A stretch of DNA of 11,341 nucleotides from Larix sibirica. Lineage: Eukaryota > Streptophyta > Pinopsida > Pinales > Pinaceae. Below the pieces are notes generated by a model. The model was not told the origin of the DNA. It worked only from the letters and a program-made list of their open reading frames with translations, and searched no databases. Shown piece by piece: positions 1-9,624 of this stretch. How positions within the stretch are numbered: position 1 is the first letter of the stretch; each line of letters opens with the position of its first letter. The stretch covers positions 1-11,341 of the forward strand of contig NWUY0303899850.1 in NCBI GenBank assembly GCA_004151065.3. The letters are read 5' to 3'. A program made the translations under genes and the position numbers.

Positions 1-838
1 GAAACATTTGGCTAGAGCTACTCTTCATTTCACCTTGCACTCATTGCCTATTGTTCTAGTAATCCTAGTTTAGTGAAGCCCCCCCTGGGTTGGAGAAGAA
101 ACAACCAAAAGTGCCAAGGGAATTGATGTGATGACATTGGCCTTTCCTCTTGGTTCCCCTTGGCTATCCTGCTTCTTCAGGACTTTAATCACACATGTTA
201 GTTTGGGAGGTAACAAGTACAAAGTGATCAAGGCATTAAACATCTCCTTAGTCAATTTCTTTTCCGAGATGTGTGGAATCAGATGATCCTTCACCCAATC
301 TACAATAAACTGCTTCACCTTGTTCACTTTCTCATTATGCTCGTATAAGTCCTTGGGATTAGTAGCAGTGATAGGGTCACTTCAACAAAACCCCATAGAT
401 CAACTTCCTCCAATAGCATCTGTAGTCTACACGTCCAAGGTGTGAAGTTGGAAGTGCCTCCTAACTTGTCACACTCTTTGTGACTAAGAATGGTCATTCC
501 TACAACACCTGGAACACAACTATGCCAAAGAATCAGAAAATAAATGCTTACATCTTGGCATGTTGCTTGTAGTTTTCAAATGGGAATAGACAGGTAACAC
601 AACAAAGAAATAAGAACTATGAGAAAATAGTTGAATTGTCTGTATCAACAGTTTTGCATGATAAAATAAGAAGGCAAGCTCAATGTTTAATTCATTTATT
701 GTGCCGTTCCCTCTAACTGATTTTTCTTAGCCTTCCTAACAAAAAATAAATGCAGAAAAGTTCTAAATGAAAAAAAAAAGTCAGGCAGGTAACAAAGAAC
801 CAAAAGATAATCTACAACAACAGATTAACAAAGGTTAC
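1..838 (-). other. CRTISO: CRTISO intron 3' of exon I (partial)
   Basis: This starts at the GTAACC donor at 838-833 and runs beyond the window. Besides the copia gag relic at about 213-478 it is AT-rich, including an A-run near 769-779, and holds no conserved CRTISO block. A short open frame continues through 70-212 past the gag similarity but resembles nothing I know. Confidence 0.75.
213..478 (-). pseudogene. Ty1/copia gag fragment, decayed
   Basis: Read on the minus strand, about 470-376 encodes KLGGTSNFTPWTCRLQML, then LLEEVDLWGFVEV. After a one-base frame change near 372-382 the next frame gives ITATNPKDLYEHNEKVNKVK and DHLIPHISEKKLTKEMFNAL, ending at ITLY (about 213). This order (GxxNFxxWxxRxxxLLEExDLWxxVE, then DHLIPHI...EMxxAL..LY) is that of the copia-type gag domain (UBN2 / Retrotran_gag_2 families). 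After ITLY the expected NxNRKMxLRNKLR block is absent and unrelated sequence follows, so the copy is truncated. No protease, integrase, reverse transcriptase or LTR is visible. It lies in a CRTISO intron in the same sense as the gene. Confidence 0.72.
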
Positions 839-952
839 CTCTTTAAAAGTTACTGCTTCTTTTAAACCTGGAAAAAGTGTCTTCTCCAGCCTGCTGACAA
901 TTTCATCAGCCACAGCTTCTTTCTTGATGTTATAATCTTTTTGTGAGAGACC
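839..952 (-). CDS. CRTISO: CRTISO exon I (last visible)
   Basis: 38 codons, phase 0 on both sides. The acceptor is GTCCAG|GGT and the donor is GAG|GTAACC. It encodes [20 protein letters not shown] followed by [18 protein letters not shown]. In the family the next residues are a VGTPRTHRRF-type block, which I could not find in 1-838, so the following intron continues past the window edge. Confidence 0.92.
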
Positions 953-3383
953 CTGGACAATAACAGCCGCAAATGAATCATTACCACTGAACAGATTTAT
1001 TTATTGTTTGTAATGATTTAACACAACGGAAAGATGCACTATACTTTATTAACTTCTTCAAATAAATTCGGGTTCATGCTCCTGCAAACACTCCTTGAGG
1101 TTCAGGTCTACCTTCCAATCATCAATCCAAGCAGAGGTGAAGATATGAAGAACATGGTGGCCCTCAGGAGCTAGTGAGGAATCCAAAACAGTTGGAATGC
1201 TAAGAAAAATGCTTCCATAAGGTTCTTCCAGTCTTGCCCAGTCATCCTAATATAAGCACACCAATTCAATCTATTTTCAGAAGAAACTGATATTCAGAAA
1301 AACACAAAATACTCATCATCATTTGATTGCCAATGATCATCCACAGGTACACTATTCAATATTACAATTCTGAACAGTCAGTCCAGTAACTGAATTACCT
1401 CAAGTACAAAATGATGGCAGTCTGTACCCAAAGGCAAAACTTCTGCTTTTACTCCCATATGAATGGAAAGAAATGAGGGAGCTTTGGCATACTGCCTCTG
1501 AAAAGTTTGCTCCTCTGGGGGAAGCTTCTCTGTTCTTAAAAGCTTTCCTGCATAGAATATTCAAATATCATAAATTACTATGACAAGCCACAAAGTATTT
1601 TCAAATTTCCAGAAACTTGTGATCAATAACAGAAGAGAAATTAGAATATTTGGCAGCAACTCTGAACAATAGACAACATAAATAGCCTAGAGGCTAGAAG
1701 TGAATTTCAACCAATCAGGCTAATAAATGAACAAGAGAAGCTTGTAGAAATATTTCAGTTGTAACGTCTATGTTTAGACTATTTTGTAGAGATTAGAAAA
1801 AATTAAAAAATTTATAATTCTGAAATCTGTACCAAAAGTATCCCATCTGGTTGCATTGGAAATTATCTTCTTAGCATAAAATTGTCTGCCATCTGAGAGT
1901 CTTACACCCACCTGTGCATGCAAACATTCTCAACATTGATTAAGATGTTTTAGATACCATGGAACTCATTTGCACTTCCCATCAGTTCACAGATTCATAT
2001 AAATTTGTAAGTATTCAGCAGAAAACAAAGACACAAACATGAAACACCCCTAGTAGATATGGACTCACAGCTTTTTCATTTTCAAGAATAATATCTGTGA
2101 CATTTGCCTTGTACAAAATTGACCCACCATAATCCACTAGACCCTTAGCCAGATTTTTAGCAATTCCACCAACACCACCAACTGGGTAATTTATCCCTCC
2201 AAAATGTCTATCACATAGGACCTGTTGCAGAAATACATATTACTAATTAGCAATGAAATTTATCTGTATATACCCCACTCAAAAGTTTTCCGTTGTGCAT
2301 AAAACACCAAAGTAAGAGCTTACCATGCTTGCATTTATCATCGGTGTCCGTAAGGCATTCACTGTGCTCACAATGAAGCACTGTATAGCCAACAAGTTAG
2401 GTACACATCAGCTAGCTACATTCTGTGCTAAATTTATGTCAGTAAGAGAAAGGTTTAAATCAAACCCTACTAAAAAGAAGAGTGTCTATTAGATAGATAT
2501 ACTTGAAGACAGTTCAGGAACCCACCTCTGCATCAATGAAAGACAGTAAATTTGGATCTTTTATATACTTCCGGGCTATGTCTCCTGCATTTTGTGGCAA
2601 GTAATAGGCTGCAACACATTATCAAGAAAATTAATCATCATTTTTAACTGAACATAGATATTAAACAATGTGTAATAAGAATACATCTGCCGCTAATTCT
2701 TTGTCATGCTGATACTACTCATTGCTATTTGTGTTTCCCACCAAGTAGAGAGTTACTATACCGGCAATTGAAGCAAAACGACTGTATTATAGAATTATGT
2801 AAACTTAATACACTCAACAATGATAATCCTAGTTGAAAATGTCCACAATAGAGCAAGAGCATTAATGTTATAATATCAACCTACACCTTTATGGCAGAGA
2901 AATTTCTGAAAATAAAGTTGATATTGAAAAACAAAACAATTACCAAGTGTCAAGCACTCCAACGGCTTCTTAAAAAACTGACCAAAAAGATACAATGGTT
3001 CCTCTAATGACTTTAGTTCCAGTGAGTTCAAAGAATTAAATACCTGTGGTTCAGCACAGGAACACACATACAGAATCTCAGTTACCAAATATTACAAAAT
3101 TGTGATTCAGAATTGAGGTGTAAACAATTTTCGTACAAAAATTTGAGAGTTCAAAAATTGCAAATGCAAAGCTAACCTTCCAACACTCATTGTAAAATTG
3201 GGAGATCCCTTCCTTTTCATGTGGGAAATAACCAGTAAGTTCAACAAGGAAATCTTCAAATTTCCTATGAACACGAACAGAAAGACCACCAGGCAAATGG
3301 TAATGAACAGTTGTTGGATCAGGTAGTAACTCCATTTTGCAACCAACAGCTGCCAATGCTTTTGTGATTAAATTTATAGAGCC
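839..3383 (-). CDS. CRTISO: Carotenoid isomerase (prolycopene isomerase), nine internal exons of a partial gene
   Basis: Exons, in transcription order: 3383-3177, 3043-2944, 2608-2526, 2380-2324, 2221-2069, 1911-1833, 1547-1399, 1246-1112, 952-839. They total 1077 nt, or 359 codons with no stop, and all introns are GT-AG (102-335 bp). The protein matches plant CRTISO end to end from memory, with landmarks [76 protein letters not shown] and [12 protein letters not shown]. The known enzyme is a plastid FAD-dependent oxidoreductase-fold protein related to bacterial CrtI desaturases; it isomerises the cis bonds of tetra-cis-lycopene (prolycopene) to all-trans-lycopene, after ZDS and before the lycopene cyclases. 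Plant CRTISO is about 600 residues, so roughly the first 140 (transit peptide, dinucleotide-binding segment) and last 95-100 are outside the window. CRTISO-like paralogues exist, but the near-continuous identity to CRTISO proper makes that less likely. Intact frame and splice sites suggest a working gene. Confidence 0.94.
1112..1246 (-). CDS. CRTISO: CRTISO exon H
   Basis: 45 codons, phase 0 on both sides. The acceptor is ATTAG|GAT and the donor is AAG|GTAGAC, a weaker match to the donor consensus than the others. It encodes [20 protein letters not shown] then [20 protein letters not shown] and IDDWK. Reading on into the intron meets a stop within about 20 codons; the next conserved block (GLSQKDY) confirms that splicing happens here. 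Confidence 0.92.
1399..1547 (-). CDS. CRTISO: CRTISO exon G
   Basis: 149 nt, entering in phase 1 and leaving in phase 0. The acceptor is ATGCAG|GA and the donor is GAG|GTAATT. It encodes [20 protein letters not shown], then [19 protein letters not shown] and TDCHHFVLE, matching the plant enzyme closely. Confidence 0.93.
1833..1911 (-). CDS. CRTISO: CRTISO exon F
   Basis: 79 nt, entering in phase 0 and leaving in phase 1. The acceptor is GCACAG|GTG and the donor is TTTG|GTACAG. It encodes [20 protein letters not shown] and TRWDTF plus the first base of a Gly codon. The IISNAT(R)WDTF block is typical of the CRTISO/CrtI family. Confidence 0.93.
2069..2221 (-). CDS. CRTISO: CRTISO exon E
   Basis: 51 codons, phase 0 on both sides, with acceptor CAACAG|GTC and donor GCT|GTGAGT. 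It begins [19 protein letters not shown] and continues with the [20 protein letters not shown] segment and a stretch ending ENEKA. The glycine-rich [14 protein letters not shown] motif is shared with bacterial CrtI-type desaturases. Confidence 0.94.
2324..2380 (-). CDS. CRTISO: CRTISO exon D (57-nt micro-scale exon)
   Basis: 19 codons, [19 protein letters not shown], phase 0 on both sides. The acceptor is TACAG|TGC and the donor is ATG|GTAAGC. Flanking introns are 145 and 102 bp. The Arg in ALRTP stands where I recall Gln in Arabidopsis; this is a mild substitution. Confidence 0.92.
2526..2608 (-). CDS. CRTISO: CRTISO exon C
   Basis: 83 nt, entering in phase 1 and leaving in phase 0, with acceptor TTGCAG|CC and donor GAG|GTGGGT. 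With the split Ala codon it gives [20 protein letters not shown] followed by LLSFIDAE, a highly conserved stretch of plant CRTISO. Confidence 0.93.
2609..2943 (-). other. CRTISO: CRTISO intron between exons B and C (335 bp)
   Basis: This is the largest fully contained intron: donor GTAATT at 2943, acceptor TTGCAG ending at 2609. It is AT-rich and ordinary; I see no element in it. Confidence 0.85.
2944..3043 (-). CDS. CRTISO: CRTISO exon B
   Basis: 100 nt, entering in phase 0 and leaving in phase 1. The acceptor is CACAG|GTATTT and the donor is CTTG|GTAATT. It encodes [19 protein letters not shown] followed by [13 protein letters not shown]; the final G is the first base of an Ala codon completed in the next exon. 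Confidence 0.93.
3177..3383 (-). CDS. CRTISO: CRTISO exon A (first visible)
   Basis: 69 codons, phase 0 at both ends. The acceptor is TGCAG before GGC and the donor is AAG|GTTAGC. It encodes [20 protein letters not shown] and [20 protein letters not shown], then the FPHEKEGI segment and ends ECWK. In the known family this follows the FDVGSSVMFGFSDK segment, which should lie in the preceding exon; I could not find that exon anywhere upstream in the window. Confidence 0.93.
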
Positions 3384-3771
3384 CTGCACATATACAAACA
3401 AGGAAAAGAGCGAGAAAGAAGATTTATTTTGGACAATTTAGATCTCTGCAAAACCTTATTTCCATTCCCCCTTATCACAAAGCATACTAAAAAAGCAAAT
3501 AATTAATAATACTTACTAACAAGAAAATAAAGCTGTTTGGAAAGGTTGATGTGTAAAATAAGCATAACAGTAACTACCTCAAAAAACATGTGAAACTGAT
3601 AGCCAAAGAAAAAAACATATCAATGTTTCTTTTATTATATGATGAACAGTATGGCCAGGTTACATGCCAATGGGAATAAACTGCACATGTTGCAGACCTC
3701 TTCTTTCTTTGAGATGGTCAACATTCAAACTAAAGATGCAGAGGCTTCGGCCCTGAACAACATTCTTCTGG

Positions 3772-3829
3772 GCTAAAGCCTAACTGTTAATCCATGTCTT
3801 CAGCTAAAGCCTAACTGGGTTAATCCATG
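3772..3829. repeat. Two-copy tandem duplication, period 31 bp
   Basis: GCTAAAGCCTAACTG followed by TTAATCCATG occurs at 3772-3796 and again at 3803-3829, the second copy with two extra G's before TTAATCC. A third partial echo (GGCTAAATCC) follows at 3829. It is probably a simple local duplication. Confidence 0.8.
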
Positions 3830-4229
3830 GCTAAATCCCGTAAATCTTAAGCCTTGAAAATTTGATTTTTGCAATAATACTTAAACTATGCTACTTTGCA
3901 CCACAAAAATCAGAAAGAGTGAAATAAAAAAGTTAAATACAACACCATGGGAAACTCTTAGTTGTATCATAGCAAAGAGAAGACAACAATGCTAGGGATC
4001 TCCAAGAGAAGAGATCAGACATGCAAAACCAGCAGATCAATAACAAGCAAAGATATGTTTGGAACATCTGAGAGATGACGATGAGAAGAGATGGGTGATT
4101 CATGTGAAAAATAGTGCCCTTTAGATAACACTTAACAGTCATATGCATTTATGCAAAAGTAAATATCCATGATTGTTTGCTGCTATATTCCCAAAACTTG
4201 GGCCCCTTATTTAGTGATGCTTGGAAATG

Positions 4230-4352
4230 TTTCTAGTATGGAAACTGGTATGGAACTCCTAGAAAATGTCTGAAAACATTTTGAGCCGGTTCCTGTATAG
4301 AAACATTAGGAAAAGTTTCCAGGGCACTTCCTAGCAGTTTCTTGTATAGAAA
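4230..4352. repeat. Cluster of degenerate GTATRGAAAC repeats
   Basis: Four related words occur: TTTCTAGTATGGAAAC (4230-4245), ACTGGTATGGAAC (4244-4256), TTCCTGTATAGAAAC (4290-4304) and TTTCTTGTATAGAAAG (4338-4353). They share a TTYCNNGTATRGAAA core with irregular spacing. They may be the remains of a small tandem array or the end of a transposon; no terminal inverted repeat is evident. Confidence 0.6.
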
Positions 4353-4493
4353 GGATATTTCCTGCACCAAAAGAACATTTACAACAAAAGGGAAAAAAGG
4401 ACATCAGACTTGCACACAAGCAGAGAACAGCAAGAAAAAAAGGGAAATTTGGATATGCTGTATATGAAAATACAGCAGAATTTATTTCTAATA

Positions 4494-4903
4494 ACTATGA
4501 ACATTTTGGGGGTGGCAGGCTTGGAGGGGGTCATCGTTTACCCCAAGGGGAATCAAGAAACTTTCATTCACATGGGGAATTGGTGAAACAAAAAATAATC
4601 AGGCCGAAGCACTGGCCCTTTGGCAAGGAATCCTGATCATGAAGAGGCAAGGCATCAAAAACATGACAGTGGTACGTGATCGTCATTTGATATATGGTCC
4701 ACAAAACACTTCCAAAGGAAACACACATGAACAAGTTGCTTTGGTGCATACAAAAAATGATAGAAGGCATTGAAAAAGTCAAGTTTCACCACTCCCTGAG
4801 AAGGCTCATCTCAAGGGCAGATGCAATGGCCAACAAGGCCTGTATCCAAATGTTAGGATTGCTTTGGAAAAATATGGGCAAGACCATTAGCAACCTTCCC
4901 TAA
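4494..4903 (+). pseudogene. Retroelement RNase H domain (RVT_3-like), decayed
   Basis: Three plus-strand frames carry one RNase H fold in order: VAGLEGVIVYPKGN (about 4509-4550), then after a one-base shift GIGETKNNQAEALALWQG and MKRQGIKNMTVVRDRHLIY (about 4577-4693), then after another shift NKLLWCIQKMIEGIEKVKFH and ISRADAMANKACIQM (about 4724-4855), with a stop at about 4901-4903. NNQAEALALWQG carries the conserved catalytic Glu, and ADAMANKA the last Asp. The usual GDSxLI reads RDRHLI, and the opening FDGAS segment is missing. In plants this RNase H type ends LINE and other retroelement polyproteins. No reverse transcriptase is visible upstream. It is a dead fragment, antisense to CRTISO. 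Confidence 0.72.
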
Positions 4904-6550
4904 GCGTTTTATCCTCTTAGCACTTCTTAATGAGCTCATTAAATTACCCATTGTGACACCACAGCAACATGCATTTGCATATGAATAGACAGACAGGCTG
5001 TCGTCCTCTCCACTTGAACTTGTGGGCATTCTTTCTCCATAATGAAGTCTACCAGGATGGGATGGCCTAGAGCGTGTGGGTTAATCTCTTCGATTAGGAT
5101 GGGCATCTGGAATGTTCGGCTATGGTTATGGATGAGAGGCCTAAGAAGTACTTTCCTATTACTGTTGTGTTGGAGTGCCATTCCTCTGGAAGAGAGAATA
5201 TGTTTTGGCTCCGGTTGTAATATCGGCAGTGATTCTGGGTGCAGTTCCTCTTTTCAGTTAAATTGACCACTAGTTTGTGGGGCTCAAGAATCTTCGTATA
5301 AACAATTTCAAGCAATGGATTCAGGCAATCACTCAGTGACTTCCAGTCATAATATCTACTGTGGTTCTAGGACCATTTCTAATATCTTATTCCTATCTAG
5401 TTTGAGGTGCCCGATAAAGTTTGTTGGGGCAAATATTGTTAATTTGAATCTCCATTTATCTCTGAGAGGCTCTGTTGGTAAAACTTGGGTATTTCACAGC
5501 AGTAGTTGGCCCTCTATTTTATACCACAGCACTCTTTCTCTTAATCACTCAAAGGCTCTTAGTAACTCTGTTTAGGAAATTCAATCAAGCCTTGGCTTCA
5601 TGGACAACCATGATCATCCAAACCGTCGTGTGTTTTGTGAACATTCTACCCTCCGTGAATTCAATTCGGAGGTGTGAACGGAACAATGACGACAGTCAAG
5701 AAAGCATGGCTTTGGCAATAGGAAGATGGGAGAACTGGAGAAAAGAACGGGAACAAAACCGTGCCAGGGACCTAAAAGTAACTGGAAGGAAACTGACAAG
5801 GATGAAAACATAGCTGGAAAGGCACAAAGGGAAGATTGTCCTGTTGAAAATTGGAGAAGAAACCAATAGAGAGAAATTGGAAGGAATACGAAGAAATGAT
5901 AAAGGTGCTGCAAGAGAAAGTCCAGCACTTGAGGTTGGAGCAAAAACCAGGCTTTGAGTTGAAAATATCTGCTTCCCCAGCTGCCTCAATTGGTTTATTT
6001 GGACAAGACTAAGCAACGGCCATGGAAGAAGACACCATCAAGCAACAGACAGAATAGGCCAGAAATACAGACCCATCTATTATCTTCAGTGGTGGGAAGG
6101 AAGAATGCCCAGCTGGGGCATGGATACAAAAATGTTTAAAATTTAAATTCTCCTGATGTTTTTCAAAACTTTACTTTTGCTTAGACAATTTGTAAGGCTA
6201 TATACAAGCTAGAGTCCAGACAGCTAATAGAAGTAGATTTTGGAAAATAGGGTGGATCTAGTTTACAGCTCTCCCTATAATCCATGGAGACATTTTGGAC
6301 TGATGAATCTCCTTTTAGTTTGTATTAAAAGTATGGACAGTGCAACCGCAGCCCTCTATTTTCATATATTAACACAAAAAGTACTATGTCTGTCCAAAAA
6401 AAACTATGAACATTTTAAGATCAAAACCAAATGTCTATCACGAGGTCAGTCATACAGCAGACTCTATAGCGCCCAACCGGGGGACACCACAGATCTCATC
6501 ACTACCTTCTTCTCAGCCTTGAATATTAAGAGAGCTACAGGATGACAACA
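4904..6550. other. Unrecognised stretch with hydrophobic frames and a composition switch
   Basis: No gene is recognised. One plus-strand frame holds three hydrophobic runs: VLAPVVISAVILGAVPLF (about 5202-5255), LPVIISTVVLGPFLISYSYL (about 5340-5399) and YFTAVVGPLFYTTALFLLIT (about 5487-5546). They share this frame without frameshifts but with many in-frame stops between them. At about 5650 the sequence turns purine-rich, and all three plus frames become Lys/Glu/Arg-rich and fairly open to about 5960. The stop density of the hydrophobic frame is about what AT-rich DNA gives by chance, so coding origin is unproven. Confidence 0.35.
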
Positions 6551-7880
6551 TTCTTGGTTTAGGGATTCTCTCTCAACATCATCCATCTTGTACTTGTGTC
6601 TTCTTTAAGCTTTGTCTTATCTCTCTTTAGTTGTTTTCTTCTCCTTTTGTTGCTCTTCTTGCATCTTCTTAGAGTTGCTATGGCACCCCCAATAAATTCC
6701 CTTTCCTTTTAATTTTTATTGTATTGCTTTTGGGATGTTTTAGCACTCCCAATGCTCACTCTATCTTATCTTTGTAGTTTTTTCAGTCCCGTTGACCTAC
6801 TTTGGCCACTAGTGGACATTATATTTAAATCAAATTAAATAATATTTGACATTTTCTCATTCCCTAAATTTTGAATGCAGTGTTTGCAATACCCATACTT
6901 GTTTCAGAAACTACACCAGCTCCCTTCCCCATTTCAGGTTGCATAGGTAATCTGTAATGGATTCCAGAAATGGTCTGACATAAGAAACCTCCTTTTACAT
7001 GCCAAGATAGTGTGGTTGACATGAATGGACATTCAACAGCATAACAGCCCCAGAGTTTAATGAGTCCCTCCAATCGATGTCTAATAGGATGTAGAAAAAC
7101 AAAGACAAAAGTGGAAAAAGATTCAGTGAACGCAAAAGAGGAAGAATAATTAGAATAGACAACTATGAGCTGACAGTGAATGGACAGGGAGTGCAACCTT
7201 GATTAACATGAAAAGCAGTCTAAAGTTAAGATACGGTAATAACATTGAGAGGACTTTGGGTTGACAAGGGAAGCCAGGGTATTAAGAAGTTATTGATGGA
7301 TAGCACTCATGTTTTGGGCTTGAAGGATCAATTATAACTTAATTCACTCATAAATTGTCAGTAACAATATGAGAGTCATGCAGTGCAATGTTGGGAGTGT
7401 TACCCCATATCTTGAAGGGGGTGACTAGGAAAAAATTTCAATGGTGATTTGAAAATCATGAATGCTTGGTGGCATGCTGATGGGGAGTTCGATAGTTGCC
7501 TTGGTTGTTGGTGCTGGTTTCTGCTCCATATTGAGATGATGCCTTGGATTCTTGGTGGAAGAGCTTTGCCTAGTGTGATGATGCCTTAGTGTGTGTATTT
7601 GGGCTGGTAGCTATGGGGTTACTTTTTCTCATGATGATTTGTTAGGGTGTGCTCTGGTATTGCACTTGCTTATGATATTGATCATTTTCTTCATGATCGC
7701 TTTGGTATTTTGAGTATGTTTGGCATCTAGGCCACATGGATGATATTTTCATATAGAGCGCTCTTCTCCTTGCATGATTCTTGATAGATGGATAGCATTT
7801 TGGTTCTATTGGCTATCATCCTATGTGGAATGCCCTCCTCATTTCTCTCATGTAGCGTGTAGAGGCAATCTTTTCAGGCT
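6551..7880. other. Non-coding sequence, no feature recognised
   Basis: It opens with a pyrimidine-rich tract (about 6575-6720, many TCTT and TTCT words). The remainder is T/G-rich on the plus strand from about 7440. Open frames here are short and compositionally odd; I recognise no family, RNA gene or terminal repeat. Confidence 0.5.
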
Positions 7881-9539
7881 GACTAAAATGTAGACCTAAA
7901 AGAATTGTTCAAAGGGGCAAATTCTGAGGGTAACAGAAGGCTAAGAAGAGCATCCCTATAAAAGACTGACACAAAGTTCCACTGGGAGTTCAGTGCTGAT
8001 TTGTGGGCAGAAATTAAGTATGGCAGCTGCTTCCAGGCAAACAGACAACAAGGTCTCAAAATCTTTGGAAAAAGAAAGCAGCTGTAGGAGTTAAGATTTG
8101 GCAATCTATTGTGTCTAAACAGCAGGTACCAAACCATCCGTTTAGCTTCCCAGGCATATGATATGTGGAAATTCAGTGCTGTGTGATATTTTTGGGAAAG
8201 TTTGTAAGTGTATTAGAGGGAAATTGATGGTGGATTCAGCAGAAAGCAGTATATCGGCTTGTATTCTTGGAAACAGTGCTACAGTTAGCACAAATTCAGC
8301 AGGTTCCTTAAGGATGGAACTGTTGGGCATTTGTTGTCATTACCACATAGAAAAGAAGCACTGGAAACTATAACTTGATCTCCTTGGTATATAGTTGGCA
8401 ACCATGCTAACTGTACTATGTCTTATTGCCCATGTAAAACTCTAGTCAACCTTATCATTCCTACAGGAAGTTCATGTTGTACTTGTGGGGTCTGATCATC
8501 AAAAGGAGAATAAATAGACAGTCACCCGTGTGTCTCAGCATCTCATGTATTTCTTGGAAACAAGCAGCTTTATGACTTATAATAAAGGCAGGCCTATAGG
8601 ATGTTTTGTGCAGTGAATTGTTGAGGAGAGGTGGGCAGTTTTGAGATCTGCTGTGTCTTATCAGTATGCGTTTCCAGCCAGTCAAGGCTCCGCAATAAAG
8701 ACATAATCTCCATGGACCCTGTAACATTATGACATGAAAAGCACCAATGACTGGTAAGAAGTCTGGTATTTGGTGGGTTACTACTTGCTGATTGGACCCT
8801 AATTTCTCAGATCGCGCCCCTTTTCCAGTGAATAAGAGTATGGGCCAATCCAAATATACCTATTGTGTAATTCCTGTGGCAGCCTGTTCACCAGCAAATC
8901 AGATTTCCTACAGCAGCAAGATCATCTAACACGTTGTTCGGAATTTGATGAAGCAGTCTTGGAGGATAGTTTTCAATTGTCACTGTCTGTTGGGGGGCTG
9001 TCTGGAGGTGAGCACAGATCAAGAATAAACAAGGTCCAATGCAGAAAGCTGAGGGTCATTTTGCTGCCTAAAACACCATTAACCTGTAGCATACTCTTTG
9101 CATTGGGTTAGGCTTGTGATCCAATTGCAGCATGGAGGATAGACGTCCAGCCCTCGGAGGTACCATATTTGTTTTAGGAACGTTTTGTGCTATTTAAAGG
9201 CCTTGTTTAATAGAGAGTTCCACATTGGAAGGATCCTACTCGTCATTCCATGCCAGCAGTTTGGACTCTCTCTGATGCTTAATTCATGGAGCGTTCATAT
9301 CCTTTTTCATGCCATTTTTAGTGGAGCATTCAGCATTGGAGGTTGAGTTGGTTTGTAACTGGTCATTCATTGTACAGCTGTTATTGATCTATTGGTTGGT
9401 GAGGGTTTTGAGTCTTGACCCCTTGATGCATGGATGACCTGTTCAACTCCTTTGGGACCTCATTATTCCTCCACCTATGCCTTCATTATGGGACCTCCAG
9501 CCTTGGATGGCTGCTAGCATCATTATTTGCAGTGTTCTA
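7881..9539. other. Unrecognised stretch with moderate-length open frames
   Basis: The base composition is more balanced than in the neighbouring region, which is why frames of 60-130 codons occur, the longest on the minus strand at 8461-8853. None shows a known motif, a signal peptide or a membrane pattern that I can identify. The stretch may be an old transposon body or plain intron. Confidence 0.4.
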
Positions 9540-9624
9540 CAGGGATGCGTCCCACAGGGTCAGGGGCACACCCCCTGCATTTCTCATGCCCCCGGGACAG
9601 GGGGCCCCTGGCAAACGTTTTGCC

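Larger units (their letters stand above)
3384..4493 (-). other. Start-distal part of the upstream CRTISO intron, AT-rich
   Basis: On the minus strand this ends in the TGCAG acceptor at 3384. It is AT-rich without a recognisable coding block in any frame. It contains a 31-bp-spaced duplication at 3772-3829 and a cluster of degenerate short repeats at 4230-4352, listed separately. Confidence 0.6.

Noticed and set aside
3107-3346. Second minus-strand frame over CRTISO exon A
   Set aside because: It is an out-of-frame shadow of exon A; the exon A frame carries the conserved CRTISO residues and joins in phase to exon B.
5614-6016. Two overlapping minus-strand frames of about 106-109 codons
   Set aside because: They lie opposite purine-rich DNA, which makes all frames open; their Ser/Phe/Leu-rich translation is what the complement of such DNA gives.
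6864-7196. 110-codon minus-strand frame
   Set aside because: No family is recognised; it has no supporting splice sites or neighbours and is not conserved with CRTISO.
8461-8853. 130-codon open frame on the minus strand, the longest in the window
   Set aside because: It shows no known motif, a mixed amino-acid composition and no conserved neighbour. A frame of this length is expected now and then in about 11 kb when base composition is balanced.
8863-9111. Plus-strand frame with a Cys-x2-Cys ... His-x3-Cys pattern that resembles a zinc finger
   Set aside because: The spacing does not fit BED, C2H2 or CCHC fingers well, the hydrophobic core positions are missing, and the frame starts within unrecognised DNA.
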